From positions 372,001 to 436,000 of the forward strand of contig NZ_PJZH01000001.1 of NCBI RefSeq assembly GCF_002858715.1: a stretch of 64,000 nt of DNA. Reading direction: 5' to 3'. The stretch comes from Chimaeribacter coloradensis (GTDB lineage Bacteria > Pseudomonadota > Gammaproteobacteria > Enterobacterales > Enterobacteriaceae). The notes beneath the pieces were generated by a model, which saw nothing but the letters and a program-made list of their open reading frames with translations, was not told where the DNA came from and searched no databases. The stretch's first letter is position 1. Every line of letters starts with the position of its first letter. Of the stretch, positions 9,243-17,386 are shown piece after piece. The position numbers and the translations under genes were made by a program.

Positions 9243-9280
9243 CACCGTTGCGCGGGGCCGCAGGGCCGGGCGCGTCCGGC

Positions 9281-9526
9281 CTAACTCTCTAACCGCATCA
9301 CCCAGGCATCCCCCGCCTTATCATAATGTTCTTTGTAAAGGATCGACTGCTGCCCATCGAGCAGTGCCGGAATACTGGTGTGATCGTCCCAGCCGTCCAG
9401 TTGCATACAGAGCTCCGGGTCAGACTTGCAGGGAATGCGCAGCGTATTCGTGCCGGTGTGATCCGGCGCGGAACGTTCTGCGTCGTCGATCTCATAACTG
9501 CCGATTTTTACAGTGCTTTTGCCCAT
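9281..9526 (-). CDS. uncharacterised small protein (81 aa)
   Basis: I do not recognise this gene. It encodes an acidic, soluble-looking 81-residue protein with two Cys (RIPCKSDPELC), no signal peptide and no membrane segment. A good ribosome site, TGAGGATCGTACT, precedes the ATG. It lies alone on the minus strand, downstream of the diguanylate cyclase stop and convergent with the C39-like gene. Its amino-acid makeup is coding-like, so I think it is real. The region between it and the cyclase stop (9527-9637) shows nothing clear. Confidence 0.6.
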   Translation of the reverse strand: MGKSTVKIGSYEIDDAERSAPDHTGTNTLRIPCKSDPELCMQLDGWDDHTSIPALLDGQQSILYKEHYDKAGDAWVMRLES

Positions 9527-9637
9527 AGTACGATCCTCAGTGGCTGGCGGGTGAGGTATGACCAGTCTGGCCTCCTCTGTTGAGCGTAGCCGAGCCGGAT
9601 GAAATTGCCAGCGGCGGCTACCGGAACAGGCGGGCGA

Positions 9638-10963
9638 TCAGCGCGGCGTGAGGCGGGGTGTGACCGCCATCATGGTTACCTGATTGCGCCCGCGGTTTTT
9701 GGCGAGGTAGAGCGCCTCATCGGCAGCATTAATAATGTCCGCCTGCTCAATCTCATCCCCGGCCTCCGCCGGGTGCCAGGTGGCCGTGCCTAGGCTGATG
9801 GTGACGTTGCCGAACAGGCTGCCCTGATGGTGGATGCCCAGCCCGCGCACCGCTTCCATCAGCTGCTGCGCCACCACCTGTGCGCCCGGCGGGCCGGTGT
9901 CGGGCAGGATGACCGCAAACTCCTCGCCGCCGAAGCGGGTAGCCACGTCGGTGCTGCGCTTCAGCGCCCGGCGCAGGGTGCGCGCCACCAGCCGCAGGCA
10001 GGCATCGCCTGACAGGTGGCCGTAGTGGTCATTAAACGCTTTAAAGTAGTCGATATCGATCATGATCAGCGACAGCGGTGAGAGGGCGCGCCGGGCGCGC
10101 ATAAACTCATGGCTGAGCACCCTTTTGAACTCGCGCCGGTTCGGCAGCCGGGTCAGCGCGTCGGTGTGCGCCTGAATCTCCAGACGGCGGTTGGCTTTGA
10201 CCAGCTTCAGCTCCAGCAGTTTGCGCTCATGGATGTCCTCGGCGGTGCCGTACCAGCGTATCAACTGCCCCTCAGGGGAGTAACGCGCCGCGGCGCGCAG
10301 GCGCATCCAGTTCCAGCCGCGCTCGACGTGGCAGAAGCGCACCTCCATATCCAGCGGCGTGCCGCTTTTCACGCACGCGTGCCAGCGCTCCAGGGCGCGG
10401 CGGCGATCCTCGGCGTGCAGCGCCTGCACCCAGCGGTCGCCGAGGATCGCCTGATGTGACAACCCGGTAATGCGCTGAAACCGGCTGCTGACGTCCGTCA
10501 GCAGGCCGTGCGGGTCGGCCGTCCAGGGGATTTGCGGGTTCAGCTCCACCATATTGCGGTAATGCTCCTGGCTTTCGCGCAAGGCCCGCTCCATCTGCTT
10601 CAGGCCGGTCAGGTCAATCATCGCCAGTGACAGGCCGCTGAGCTGCCCCTGATGATCCTGCGCTGGTTTGATGCGGACAAAATAGGCCCGCTCCCCCAGG
10701 ATGAACTCCATGTCCGGCATCGCCTGTTGGCGGGCGGCATACGCCAGCGCCTCATTGATCAGCGGGCGGAAGGCCGGGATAAACTCACCGGCCTCATGGC
10801 CGATCATCTGCGCGGGCTGCATCTCCAGAATGCCTGCCATCGCCTCGTTGACCATCACATAGCGCGCGTCCAGATCGATAAAGCACAGCCCGGCCGGCGC
10901 AGTGGCATACATCGATTCCAGCTGCGCCAGACGCCGGGTTTCATGGTTGTCATCATGTTGCAT
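9638..10963 (-). CDS. diguanylate cyclase with two PAS domains
   Basis: The 441-residue protein makes cyclic di-GMP from two GTP. Two PAS domains (about residues 12-125 and 130-250) precede a GGDEF domain (about 268-430). The active-site signature is GGEEF at 345-349, and the product-inhibition site R336-S-T-D339 lies exactly five residues before it, so the enzyme should be active and feedback-inhibited. It has no signal peptide or membrane segment. The ATG follows TTTTGGAGAGCGCATC. It begins 36 bases after the pilus adhesin stop on the same strand, so it is probably the last gene of the Csu operon. Confidence 0.92.
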   Translation of the reverse strand: MQHDDNHETRRLAQLESMYATAPAGLCFIDLDARYVMVNEAMAGILEMQPAQMIGHEAGEFIPAFRPLINEALAYAARQQAMPDMEFILGERAYFVRIKPAQDHQGQLSGLSLAMIDLTGLKQMERALRESQEHYRNMVELNPQIPWTADPHGLLTDVSSRFQRITGLSHQAILGDRWVQALHAEDRRRALERWHACVKSGTPLDMEVRFCHVERGWNWMRLRAAARYSPEGQLIRWYGTAEDIHERKLLELKLVKANRRLEIQAHTDALTRLPNRREFKRVLSHEFMRARRALSPLSLIMIDIDYFKAFNDHYGHLSGDACLRLVARTLRRALKRSTDVATRFGGEEFAVILPDTGPPGAQVVAQQLMEAVRGLGIHHQGSLFGNVTISLGTATWHPAEAGDEIEQADIINAADEALYLAKNRGRNQVTMMAVTPRLTPR

Positions 10964-10999
10964 GATGCGCTCTCCAAAACGGGCAATGCGGCCCGCCGC

Positions 11000-11953
11000 T
11001 CAATATTCCAGCACCAGGCTGACAGTATCACTGTAGTTGCCGGCCGGTTGTTCCGCCTGGGCGGCGTTAACGCGCACCACATAGGAGATGCTCTGGCTCA
11101 GGCCGCTGCCCACGCCGGTGAGTTTGCTGCTGCTGTCCCAGACGGTGGTGCCGTTGGCCTGGTAAATCTGGTACTGCAGGTAGTTGCTGGTGGTGCCGTT
11201 GCGCATCCGCCGCCACGGGCTGACGTAGTTGCTGCCGGTGGTGAAATAGGTTTTATAGCCCTCGGTTTTGGTGCAGGTCAACGTCACGCTCTAGGTGACG
11301 GCGCTGAACTGGCCGACCAGCGCCACGCTGCCGAGGTTGACATTGGGGGCGCTGTTAATGGCGCAATCTTTGGTGATGATCGCCGTGACCGTCACGGGCG
11401 CGACGCCGGTACCGGTCCAGGCGCTCAGGCACGCCCCGACCAGCCCCAGGGTGCAGACGGAGTAGGTCCAGTTGATATTAATCACATCAGTATAGGTGCC
11501 GGAGCGCACATTGGCCCCGGCGGTGGTGCGGATGTAGATCGGCACCGTGACGTTAGTGGACTGGAACAGCGCAGTGAGCAGGCCGAGGCTGCCGTAGTCC
11601 ATGGTCTGGCCGGTGCTGAAGGCGTACTGGTAGTTGGCGTCCGGGTAGATCAGGTAGGGGATGGTATCGCCGGAGCCGTCAGTGTTGGCCAGCCGCATGC
11701 CGTTGGTGGTGGACTGGATGGTGCCGCGCACCGTGTTGTTGGTCAGCAGGTTGATCGTCACGCCGCTACAGCTCAGCCCGCCGGTGCCCTGGGCGTTGAA
11801 CTGGCTGTTGTAGACGGTAAACGAGCTGCGGGTGCCGAGGTTCACCGTCCCGTTGGTGATGGCGCAGTCGGCCTGGGCCGCACCGGCGGACAGCGCCAGC
11901 AGCAGCCCCAGCCATTTCACGGCGCGCGCGGGGGAAAAGGGTACGGTGTTCAT
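11000..11953 (-). pseudogene. Csu-type tip adhesin (two spore-coat-U domains) interrupted by an in-frame amber codon
   Basis: Without the stop this would be a 317-residue secreted protein: a signal peptide ending near AAQA-DC, an N-terminal spore-coat-U domain, and a C-terminal pilin-like domain ending SYVVRVNAAQAEQPAGNYSDTVSLVLEY. A TAG at 11291-11293 cuts it after QFSAVT. The frame is unchanged and SVTLTCTKTEGYK continues the same beta-strand pattern, so one base change (for example CAG to TAG) explains it. The stop lies inside the C-terminal pilin domain, which the chaperone and the pilus need. Its place, 16 bases after the usher, matches CsuE. It may be a pseudogene, a suppressed amber, or a sequencing error. 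Confidence 0.85.
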
Positions 11954-11969
11954 CTCTGGCTCCTGTCAG

Positions 11970-14477
11970 TCATGGCCGGCAAACCAGCGGCCCAAGGTTA
12001 TGGATGCCCTGCGGGCGCGGCAGCCGCACGGTCACCCGGCAGCGTGACCCATCATCCGCACGGGTGATGGTCAGGTGGTTCTCCTGCTGCACCTCCTCCA
12101 GCCACACCAGGCCATCCCAGCCGACGTAACTCTTCTGCGCCGACCCGGCAAGGCTGACCGGGCTGCCGTTGGGCAGCGGTTTGCCGTCCGGGCCGATCAG
12201 CGTCAGGTTGGCCGAGGAGAGCGCCTTGACCGGGAAGGTGATCAGCAACCCGCTGTCGCGGCGGATGGCGCGCGTCTGCTCCACCGTCGGGGTGCTGACG
12301 TCGGCGGGCAGGTTCAGCGGATCGATCTGGAAACGTGCATGGTAGAACGAGGTCACGGACGGCACCAGCAGGTAGCCGCGCTCGTCGGTTTCGCCGATCT
12401 TCTGGTTCTCATAGGAGACCGGGATGCCGCTGTAGCCGCTGGTGGAGACCAGCGCGAAGGCGTCATTGACCTGGTGGGTGGCGTAAAGCCCGCCGCCCAT
12501 CACTACCAGCGACCCGCTGACTTCGCCCCAGCGCGTGAGGTTGCTGCGGCTGCCGTACAGCCCGCCGCGGGTTTCAATGTGGTCACCGCGCCAGCTCAGG
12601 TCAGCCTGCTGGTACTGGCTGTCACTGACCTGCCCGTCAGCATAGGCGATGTTCCAGCCAAAACCGCCGTCGGTGGGGATGGCGCGGCTGTAAGTGGCGC
12701 GGCCGTTCCACTGGTTGTCGGTGTCGCGGGTGGCGCTGAAGCTGGCGGTGCCTGCGTCCCCGAACGGGATGCTGATCATCAGCTGGGCGTTGAACCCCTC
12801 ACCGCCGATGGCGCGGTTGGCGGTGGCGTAGAAAGAGATGTTATGCCAGAAGCTTTTGCTGTAGCTAAGATTAACCAGCCGGGTGCGCACGCCGCGGGCG
12901 TCGCGCACGTCAAAATACCCGCTGCCGAGGGTGCCGAACCGCCCGAGGCTGACGCTGCCGGTGAGCTGGTCACTGCGGCGGCTCAGGCGCGAGCGGGTGT
13001 CGTAGTTGGAGAGGTCGGCGTAGCGCTCGCTGCGCAGGATGCGCTGGGCACTCAGGCTGAAAAGCTGGTTGCTGTAGGTATAACCGAACGAGGCCTGGTT
13101 GCCGCGGCCGCCCTCCGGCGGCGCGATAAGCCCGGTGACGCCGTCCAGGGTGTTGGTGACGTCGCTGTCCACCACGCCGGTGTTGTCACGCGGGTCGACC
13201 GCCTGGGCGGCCTGTTCCGACTGGTCAAACGCATCGGCGCTGCTCTGGCTGCCGCTCCAGGCGAGGTTCAGCACCCCAAACCGGCCGAGCCGCAGCCCGG
13301 TGCCGACGCCGCCCACCGCCATGCCGGGCGCGCCTTCCGCCTGCGCCTCCAGCGTCAGCCAGTCGGTCAGGCCGTGGCGCACCAGGCCGCTGGCCGCCGG
13401 TTCGCCGTAATCGGCGGAGCGGATGCCGTAATTCTGCCGCAATGCCCCGGCGCTGAAGCTGTAGTCGGTCAGGCCCGCCTGCAACAGCTCACTGGCGACA
13501 TAGAACGGCACCACGGTGGAAACCTGCCGCCCCAGGGCATCGGTGGTGACCACGGTGGCTTCCCCCGCGCCGCTGACGTAAGGCACGCTGTCGATGGTAA
13601 AGGGGCCGGGGTTCACCTGGCTGCTGTTGGTTTTATAGCTGTTGATATAGAGATCGACGGTGCTCGGCACCGCGGCCTGCCCGGCAAAGGCGGGCAGGGG
13701 GTAGGTGATCAGGTCGGGGCGGGTAGAGAAGTTGCGCGCCACCTGAAGCCCGCCGAGCCGCACCGCGCTGCTCCAGGGCAGCGCGCCGGTGATCACATCC
13801 CCGACGCTGTAGCTCATCCGGTTCACGTCATCATTGTATTGCCATTGGGTGTCATAGCGGATGTAGCGGTTCTCTGCGCTGACGCCCGGCACGCCGCCGA
13901 GGTCACGCCGGTAGATGCCGTTGTTGGTCAGCGCGCCGAAGCCACCGAACAGCCGCTGCTCCGTCCAGGCGGAGGCGTAGCCGCGCGACGGGCTGTGCGG
14001 CGTCTGGTTGGCGTAGACATCATAGTTAAACAGCAAACCGGTGCTGCTTTCGGCCGGCAGGAAATTCTCACGCGGGCCATCGCCGACGCGCTGTTCCGGC
14101 AGCCAGTCACCCGGCACCGAGATCAGTAATTGCTGGCTCTCACCGTTGTAGCTCACCTGCAATCGCGGGTCGATCTGGTCAACCGCCACCGGCTGGCTGC
14201 CGGACTGCGTCAGCGGCACCCCGGCCTCGCGCAGCTGGTCAGGCGTTAAATAGTAGTGGCCGCCGCGGTACTCGACCGGCAGCACCTGGCCGCCAGGCTG
14301 CCCGTTAACCACAATCTCCAGGTAGAGCAGCGTATCGGGCATCGCCACCGCCGTGGGCGGCGGCGGGAGATCGGGCGCGGGTGCCGCCACCGGGGGCGGC
14401 GGCAGATCCTCCGCCCCGGCAACGGGGCTGAGCAGCGCCAGCAGGATCATCAGCGGCTTTCTGTGCGGGCAGGGCAT
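11970..14477 (-). CDS. outer-membrane usher of a Csu-type (archaic) chaperone-usher pilus
   Basis: This 835-residue FimD/CsuD-family usher is the outer-membrane pore that recruits chaperone-subunit complexes and assembles the pilus. It has a signal peptide (ends near SPVAGA), a Pro-rich linker, the N-terminal chaperone-binding domain (YLEIVVNGQPGG...), a 24-strand barrel with plug from about residue 140 to 660, and C-terminal beta domains ending RPQGIHNLGPLVCRP. The usual C-terminal Cys is present. It starts 48 bases after the chaperone stop and ends 16 bases before the adhesin start. No truncation is visible. The large ORFs on the opposite strand are shadows of its GC-rich codons. Confidence 0.93.
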   Translation of the reverse strand: MPCPHRKPLMILLALLSPVAGAEDLPPPPVAAPAPDLPPPPTAVAMPDTLLYLEIVVNGQPGGQVLPVEYRGGHYYLTPDQLREAGVPLTQSGSQPVAVDQIDPRLQVSYNGESQQLLISVPGDWLPEQRVGDGPRENFLPAESSTGLLFNYDVYANQTPHSPSRGYASAWTEQRLFGGFGALTNNGIYRRDLGGVPGVSAENRYIRYDTQWQYNDDVNRMSYSVGDVITGALPWSSAVRLGGLQVARNFSTRPDLITYPLPAFAGQAAVPSTVDLYINSYKTNSSQVNPGPFTIDSVPYVSGAGEATVVTTDALGRQVSTVVPFYVASELLQAGLTDYSFSAGALRQNYGIRSADYGEPAASGLVRHGLTDWLTLEAQAEGAPGMAVGGVGTGLRLGRFGVLNLAWSGSQSSADAFDQSEQAAQAVDPRDNTGVVDSDVTNTLDGVTGLIAPPEGGRGNQASFGYTYSNQLFSLSAQRILRSERYADLSNYDTRSRLSRRSDQLTGSVSLGRFGTLGSGYFDVRDARGVRTRLVNLSYSKSFWHNISFYATANRAIGGEGFNAQLMISIPFGDAGTASFSATRDTDNQWNGRATYSRAIPTDGGFGWNIAYADGQVSDSQYQQADLSWRGDHIETRGGLYGSRSNLTRWGEVSGSLVVMGGGLYATHQVNDAFALVSTSGYSGIPVSYENQKIGETDERGYLLVPSVTSFYHARFQIDPLNLPADVSTPTVEQTRAIRRDSGLLITFPVKALSSANLTLIGPDGKPLPNGSPVSLAGSAQKSYVGWDGLVWLEEVQQENHLTITRADDGSRCRVTVRLPRPQGIHNLGPLVCRP

Positions 14478-14525
14478 CAGCGCCCCCTGTCAGGCGCGGC
14501 GCGCGCAATCACCCCGGTGCACCGG

Positions 14526-15308
14526 TCAGTAAGGGTGAAGTGTAACAGGCTGCGGGTTGTCATTGACCGTCGCCTCCAGCCGGGTTGCTCCGCCCACTGT
14601 CTGAGCCAGCGGGAAACGCATCTCCTGGCCCGGCAGCACATACCCCAGCAGGCCGGTGTTCAGCGGCACGCGGCGGGACCCCGCCAGCCAGGAGACATTG
14701 GCGATACGGGCATGCACCACGCCCTGGTTACGCACCATCAGCCAGGCTTTGCCCTGGGCGGAGACGGCGCGGAACTGGAGTTTCGGCTGGGTGGCGGTGG
14801 CATAGTCGCGCGGGTGCTCAAAGTCCTGCTTGGTCCAGATGCCCGGCCCGCTGACGAACAGCGGCACCGAATAGCGCATCTGGAATTTCAGCCCCAGGCT
14901 GTTGCTCTCCGGGGCGGCGTCGCCCTGCGGCACCTCATCCACCAGAATGCGGTAGGCACGCTCCTGGCCCGGCGGCACCTGGCTGTTGCGTACCAGCCGC
15001 ACCAGCTGGCGTTTGCCGGGGGCAATAGAGGCCACCGGCGGGCTGGGGATCACCTCTGTCTGGCTGTCGTAGCGCTCTTCGCCATTCACCTGCTGCCAGC
15101 GGAGGATACGCACCTGGAGGTAGACCGGTTTGCTGTCACGGTTTTCCAGCCAGAGTGCGGACGCCTGTTGGGTGGACTCAATCGCCGGGTCAATCGGCCA
15201 GATCAGGATCGCGGCAGCGGCCTGCGCCGGTGCGCTGAGGAAGGGGGAGAGCAGTGCGCACCACAGGGGTGCCCATACCGGTAACTTCATGCCAAATATC
15301 CTTTTCAC
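14526..15308 (-). CDS. periplasmic pilus chaperone (CsuC-like)
   Basis: The 260-residue PapD-like chaperone carries pilin subunits across the periplasm by donor-strand complementation. A signal peptide ends near AQAAA. Two immunoglobulin-like domains follow, with ALWLENRDSKPVYLQVRIL and the conserved SIAPGKRQLVRLVR and ERAYRILVDEVP strands. Met7 is an alternative start giving a slightly shorter signal peptide. It sits between the third pilin and the usher, as in csuABABCDE-type clusters. Confidence 0.92.
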   Translation of the reverse strand: MKRIFGMKLPVWAPLWCALLSPFLSAPAQAAAAILIWPIDPAIESTQQASALWLENRDSKPVYLQVRILRWQQVNGEERYDSQTEVIPSPPVASIAPGKRQLVRLVRNSQVPPGQERAYRILVDEVPQGDAAPESNSLGLKFQMRYSVPLFVSGPGIWTKQDFEHPRDYATATQPKLQFRAVSAQGKAWLMVRNQGVVHARIANVSWLAGSRRVPLNTGLLGYVLPGQEMRFPLAQTVGGATRLEATVNDNPQPVTLHPY

Positions 15309-15328
15309 ATTACATCAAGAGGTCAATA

Positions 15329-15877
15329 TCAATAGGTCACGGTGACCAGCACGCTGTCGCTGTAGGTGCCTGCGCTGGGCAAGGTCACGGTGTTCAGCAG
15401 CCGGGCGTAAATCTTGTACTCCTGCACCGCACCGGTGGCGCTGAGCACCAGGGTGGTGCCGCCATTACTGCCGTTGCCCCACACGGTGGTGCGGGCGGCA
15501 TTCTGGTAAAGCTGATAGGCCAGGGTTTCACCGGTCTCGGCCTTGATCAGCCGGCGACCGGCTGAAATAGAGCCTGTCACGTTATTGCCGTTGCCCAGTG
15601 CCAGCGTCACCGGGGTGCCGGGGGTACATTTCAGCACGATCGAACCGCTGCCCTGGCTGGAGACCACATCCACCGGCGTATCCAGCGACGGCACGTTGCC
15701 GAAGTTCAGCGTGCCGAAGGTGGTGACGTCGGCACTGCCGCTGCCCAGCACGCAGCCGTTGACCAGGGTGGCGCTCAGGGTGAACACCTGGCTTTTGCTC
15801 AGGTCATCCACGCCGGTGTCCGCCCCGGCGGGCAGCGCCATCATCAGCCACCAGAGCGGCCATCTGCATCGCATCAA
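15329..15877 (-). CDS. spore-coat-U domain pilin (CsuB-like)
   Basis: The 182-residue secreted pilin has a short signal peptide (cleavage near PAGA-DT) and one SCPU domain with FTLSATLVNGCVLGSG, TFGTLNFGNV and the C-terminal SAGTYSDSVLVTVTY. Two Cys (NGC and LKC) fit the fold's disulfide. It is the third pilin of the operon, 15 bases after its predecessor. Its exact role, minor or adaptor subunit, is inferred from gene order only. Confidence 0.88.
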   Translation of the reverse strand: MMRCRWPLWWLMMALPAGADTGVDDLSKSQVFTLSATLVNGCVLGSGSADVTTFGTLNFGNVPSLDTPVDVVSSQGSGSIVLKCTPGTPVTLALGNGNNVTGSISAGRRLIKAETGETLAYQLYQNAARTTVWGNGSNGGTTLVLSATGAVQEYKIYARLLNTVTLPSAGTYSDSVLVTVTY

Positions 15878-15892
15878 CGCGGTTCCCTCCCG

Positions 15893-16420
15893 TTACCAGG
15901 TGACGGTGACCTGTACCGTGTCGCTGTAACTCCCTACGCCGGGCGTCGCCTGCGCCGGTATCCGGCCATAGACCGGCAGGTAGACAGTCTGCCCATTGCC
16001 GATACCGGCCACGCCGGTGGCGTTGTCCCAGACGGTGGTATAGGCCGCGTTGGTATAAAGGTTGTAGGTGATCCGCTGCGCAGAGGGGCCGCCGACCAGA
16101 TAACGTGCGGCAGTGTTGCCGCTGTTTCCGCCGCCCAGCCCCACCCGCCAGGCGGTGCCGTTGTTGCATCTGATCTGGATGGCACCGGCGTTTTGCTGGC
16201 CGGCTACGCTGACGGGGCGGGAGAGGAAAGAGACTGTGCCGAAATTGAGCGTGCCGAAGCTCACCGTCCCGTTGGTGGTGGTGCCGGCGGTGCAGGCGGC
16301 CACCAGCGTGGCGCTGAAACCGACGCTGGCGGTCTTGGTCACGGCCGTGGCGGGAAGCACCGGCACCATCAGCACCGCGGCCAATCCTAACCCGGCCCGC
16401 CTTCCTTTGCGGTATGTCAT
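15893..16420 (-). CDS. spore-coat-U domain pilin (CsuA-like)
   Basis: The 175-residue secreted pilin has a signal peptide ending near PATA and an SCPU domain: VGFSATLVAACTAGTTTNG, SFGTLNFGTVSFLS, a Cys in IQIRCNNG, and a final VGSYSDTVQVTVTW. It starts 10 bases after the first pilin stop and is clearly its paralogue. Confidence 0.88.
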   Translation of the reverse strand: MTYRKGRRAGLGLAAVLMVPVLPATAVTKTASVGFSATLVAACTAGTTTNGTVSFGTLNFGTVSFLSRPVSVAGQQNAGAIQIRCNNGTAWRVGLGGGNSGNTAARYLVGGPSAQRITYNLYTNAAYTTVWDNATGVAGIGNGQTVYLPVYGRIPAQATPGVGSYSDTVQVTVTW

Positions 16421-16430
16421 CAGGGTGTCG

Positions 16431-16961
16431 TTACCAGGTCACCGTCATGGTCACGGTGTCTGTGTAAGTGCCGGCGGCCGGGGTCGCCTGCGCCGGCACC
16501 TGGCCATAGACGATCAGGTTAACCGGGGTGCCGGTGCCGGTGGCTGCCAGCGGGGTGCCCGGTGCCCAGAGGGTCGTCCGGGCCGGTTCCTGGTAGAGGT
16601 TGTAGTTGATAAAGGTGCCGCCGGTGCCGGCCATGCGCCGCTGGCCGCCTGCGGCGTTGAGGCCGTTATCCAGCGCCACGGTGAACGGTGTGCCGGTGGT
16701 GCAGAGCAGCTGGAGGTTACCGGTCCCGGCCGCATCGGTGGACTGGGAGTTGATAATGTTGGCCAGCGAAGAGTATTCGCCAAAGCTCAGGGTACCGAAC
16801 TGGTTCACGGCGCCGGTCGAGTCGCCCCCGATCACTTCGCACCCGGCACCTATCGTCAGGGTGACGCCCAGGTTACCGGTGACAGTACCGGCAAAAACGG
16901 GTACAGAGGGAGCCAGCATCATCAGCGCCAGAGAAGCCAGCGTGAGTTGTGTTTTCTTCAT
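16431..16961 (-). CDS. spore-coat-U domain major pilin (CsuA/B-like)
   Basis: This is the first gene of the pilus operon. The 176-residue precursor has a clear signal peptide (ends near VPVFA-GT) and an SCPU domain with GAGCEVIGG, QFGTLSFGEYSSL, LLCTTGTPF and the terminal AAGTYTDTVTMTVTW beta-strand. By position it corresponds to CsuA/B, the main rod subunit of archaic pili used in surface attachment and biofilm. AAAGGAACAGGTT precedes the ATG. Confidence 0.9.
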   Translation of the reverse strand: MKKTQLTLASLALMMLAPSVPVFAGTVTGNLGVTLTIGAGCEVIGGDSTGAVNQFGTLSFGEYSSLANIINSQSTDAAGTGNLQLLCTTGTPFTVALDNGLNAAGGQRRMAGTGGTFINYNLYQEPARTTLWAPGTPLAATGTGTPVNLIVYGQVPAQATPAAGTYTDTVTMTVTW

Positions 16962-17048
16962 AACCTGTTCCTTTCAGTAAAAGCAAAAGCTGCATCAGGG
17001 GGAGAGATCAGCGGGCGGGGAAGCGCCTCCTGCCGTGGACTGCAATGG

Positions 17049-17070
17049 TTAATCTTGTTAATAAGATTAA
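17049..17070. repeat. inverted repeat upstream of the pilus operon
   Basis: Perfect 8-base arms TTAATCTT (17049-17056) and AAGATTAA (17063-17070) are separated by six bases. It has the size of a dimeric regulator site; the regulator is unknown. Confidence 0.5.
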
Positions 17071-17347
17071 TTATTAGAATACATTTCGTCATATTTCCTC
17101 TCAAAAATAAAAAAAAGTCCTTCTTCGTGGATGTTGTCTATTTTTTACTCTATGGCGGCTTTTTTACGTGAGGAAATTAACAGAAGGTAAGTAACAGGTT
17201 AAATAAGAGTAAATAATTGATAATTTAGATAAACAGCGAGGGAGGGTGGATCAATCAGAATTATTAATATATATGGAGGATTTTTGAGAGGATATGATGA
17301 TTTTTTAATCAAGGAAACCGGGTTATCACGCCGGGATTAATAAGCAA

Positions 17348-17366
17348 AGCGGGCCTTACGCCCGCT
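17348..17366 (-). terminator. hairpin after rsmF
   Basis: AGCGGGC (17348-17354) and GCCCGCT (17360-17366) form a 7-bp stem just past the rsmF stop. The minus-strand continuation TTGCTTATT is only moderately T-rich. Confidence 0.55.
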
Positions 17367-17386
17367 GAGTATCTGTTTGCCGGCAG

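Larger units (their letters stand above)
16962..17386. promoter_or_regulatory. AT-rich control region upstream of the Csu-type operon
   Basis: Bases 17040-17340 are strikingly AT-rich against the GC-rich flanks, as in H-NS-silenced surface-structure promoters. It holds the inverted repeat TTAATCTT-6-AAGATTAA (17049-17070), about 88 bases before the first pilin ATG. The pilus promoter should lie here, but I cannot fix the -35 and -10 with confidence. The right edge holds the rsmF terminator. Confidence 0.5.

Noticed and set aside
11000-11287. Treating the second half of the tip adhesin as a separate gene
   Set aside because: Its only start is an internal GTG without ribosome site or signal peptide, and the frame continues the upstream domain across one TAG. 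A broken single gene explains it better.
10652-12067. 471-codon plus-strand frame opposite the cyclase and adhesin
   Set aside because: It covers two oppositely coded, recognisable genes and shows only low-complexity composition typical of antisense frames in GC-rich DNA.
12075-14129. 684-codon open frame on the plus strand opposite the usher gene
   Set aside because: The usher on the minus strand has full family structure. The plus-strand frame is Gly/Ala/Val/His-rich shadow sequence with no domain or ribosome site.
17317-17337. Possible hairpin around CCGGG...CCGGG before rsmF's 3' side
   Set aside because: The two CCGGG copies are direct, not inverted, so no stem forms.
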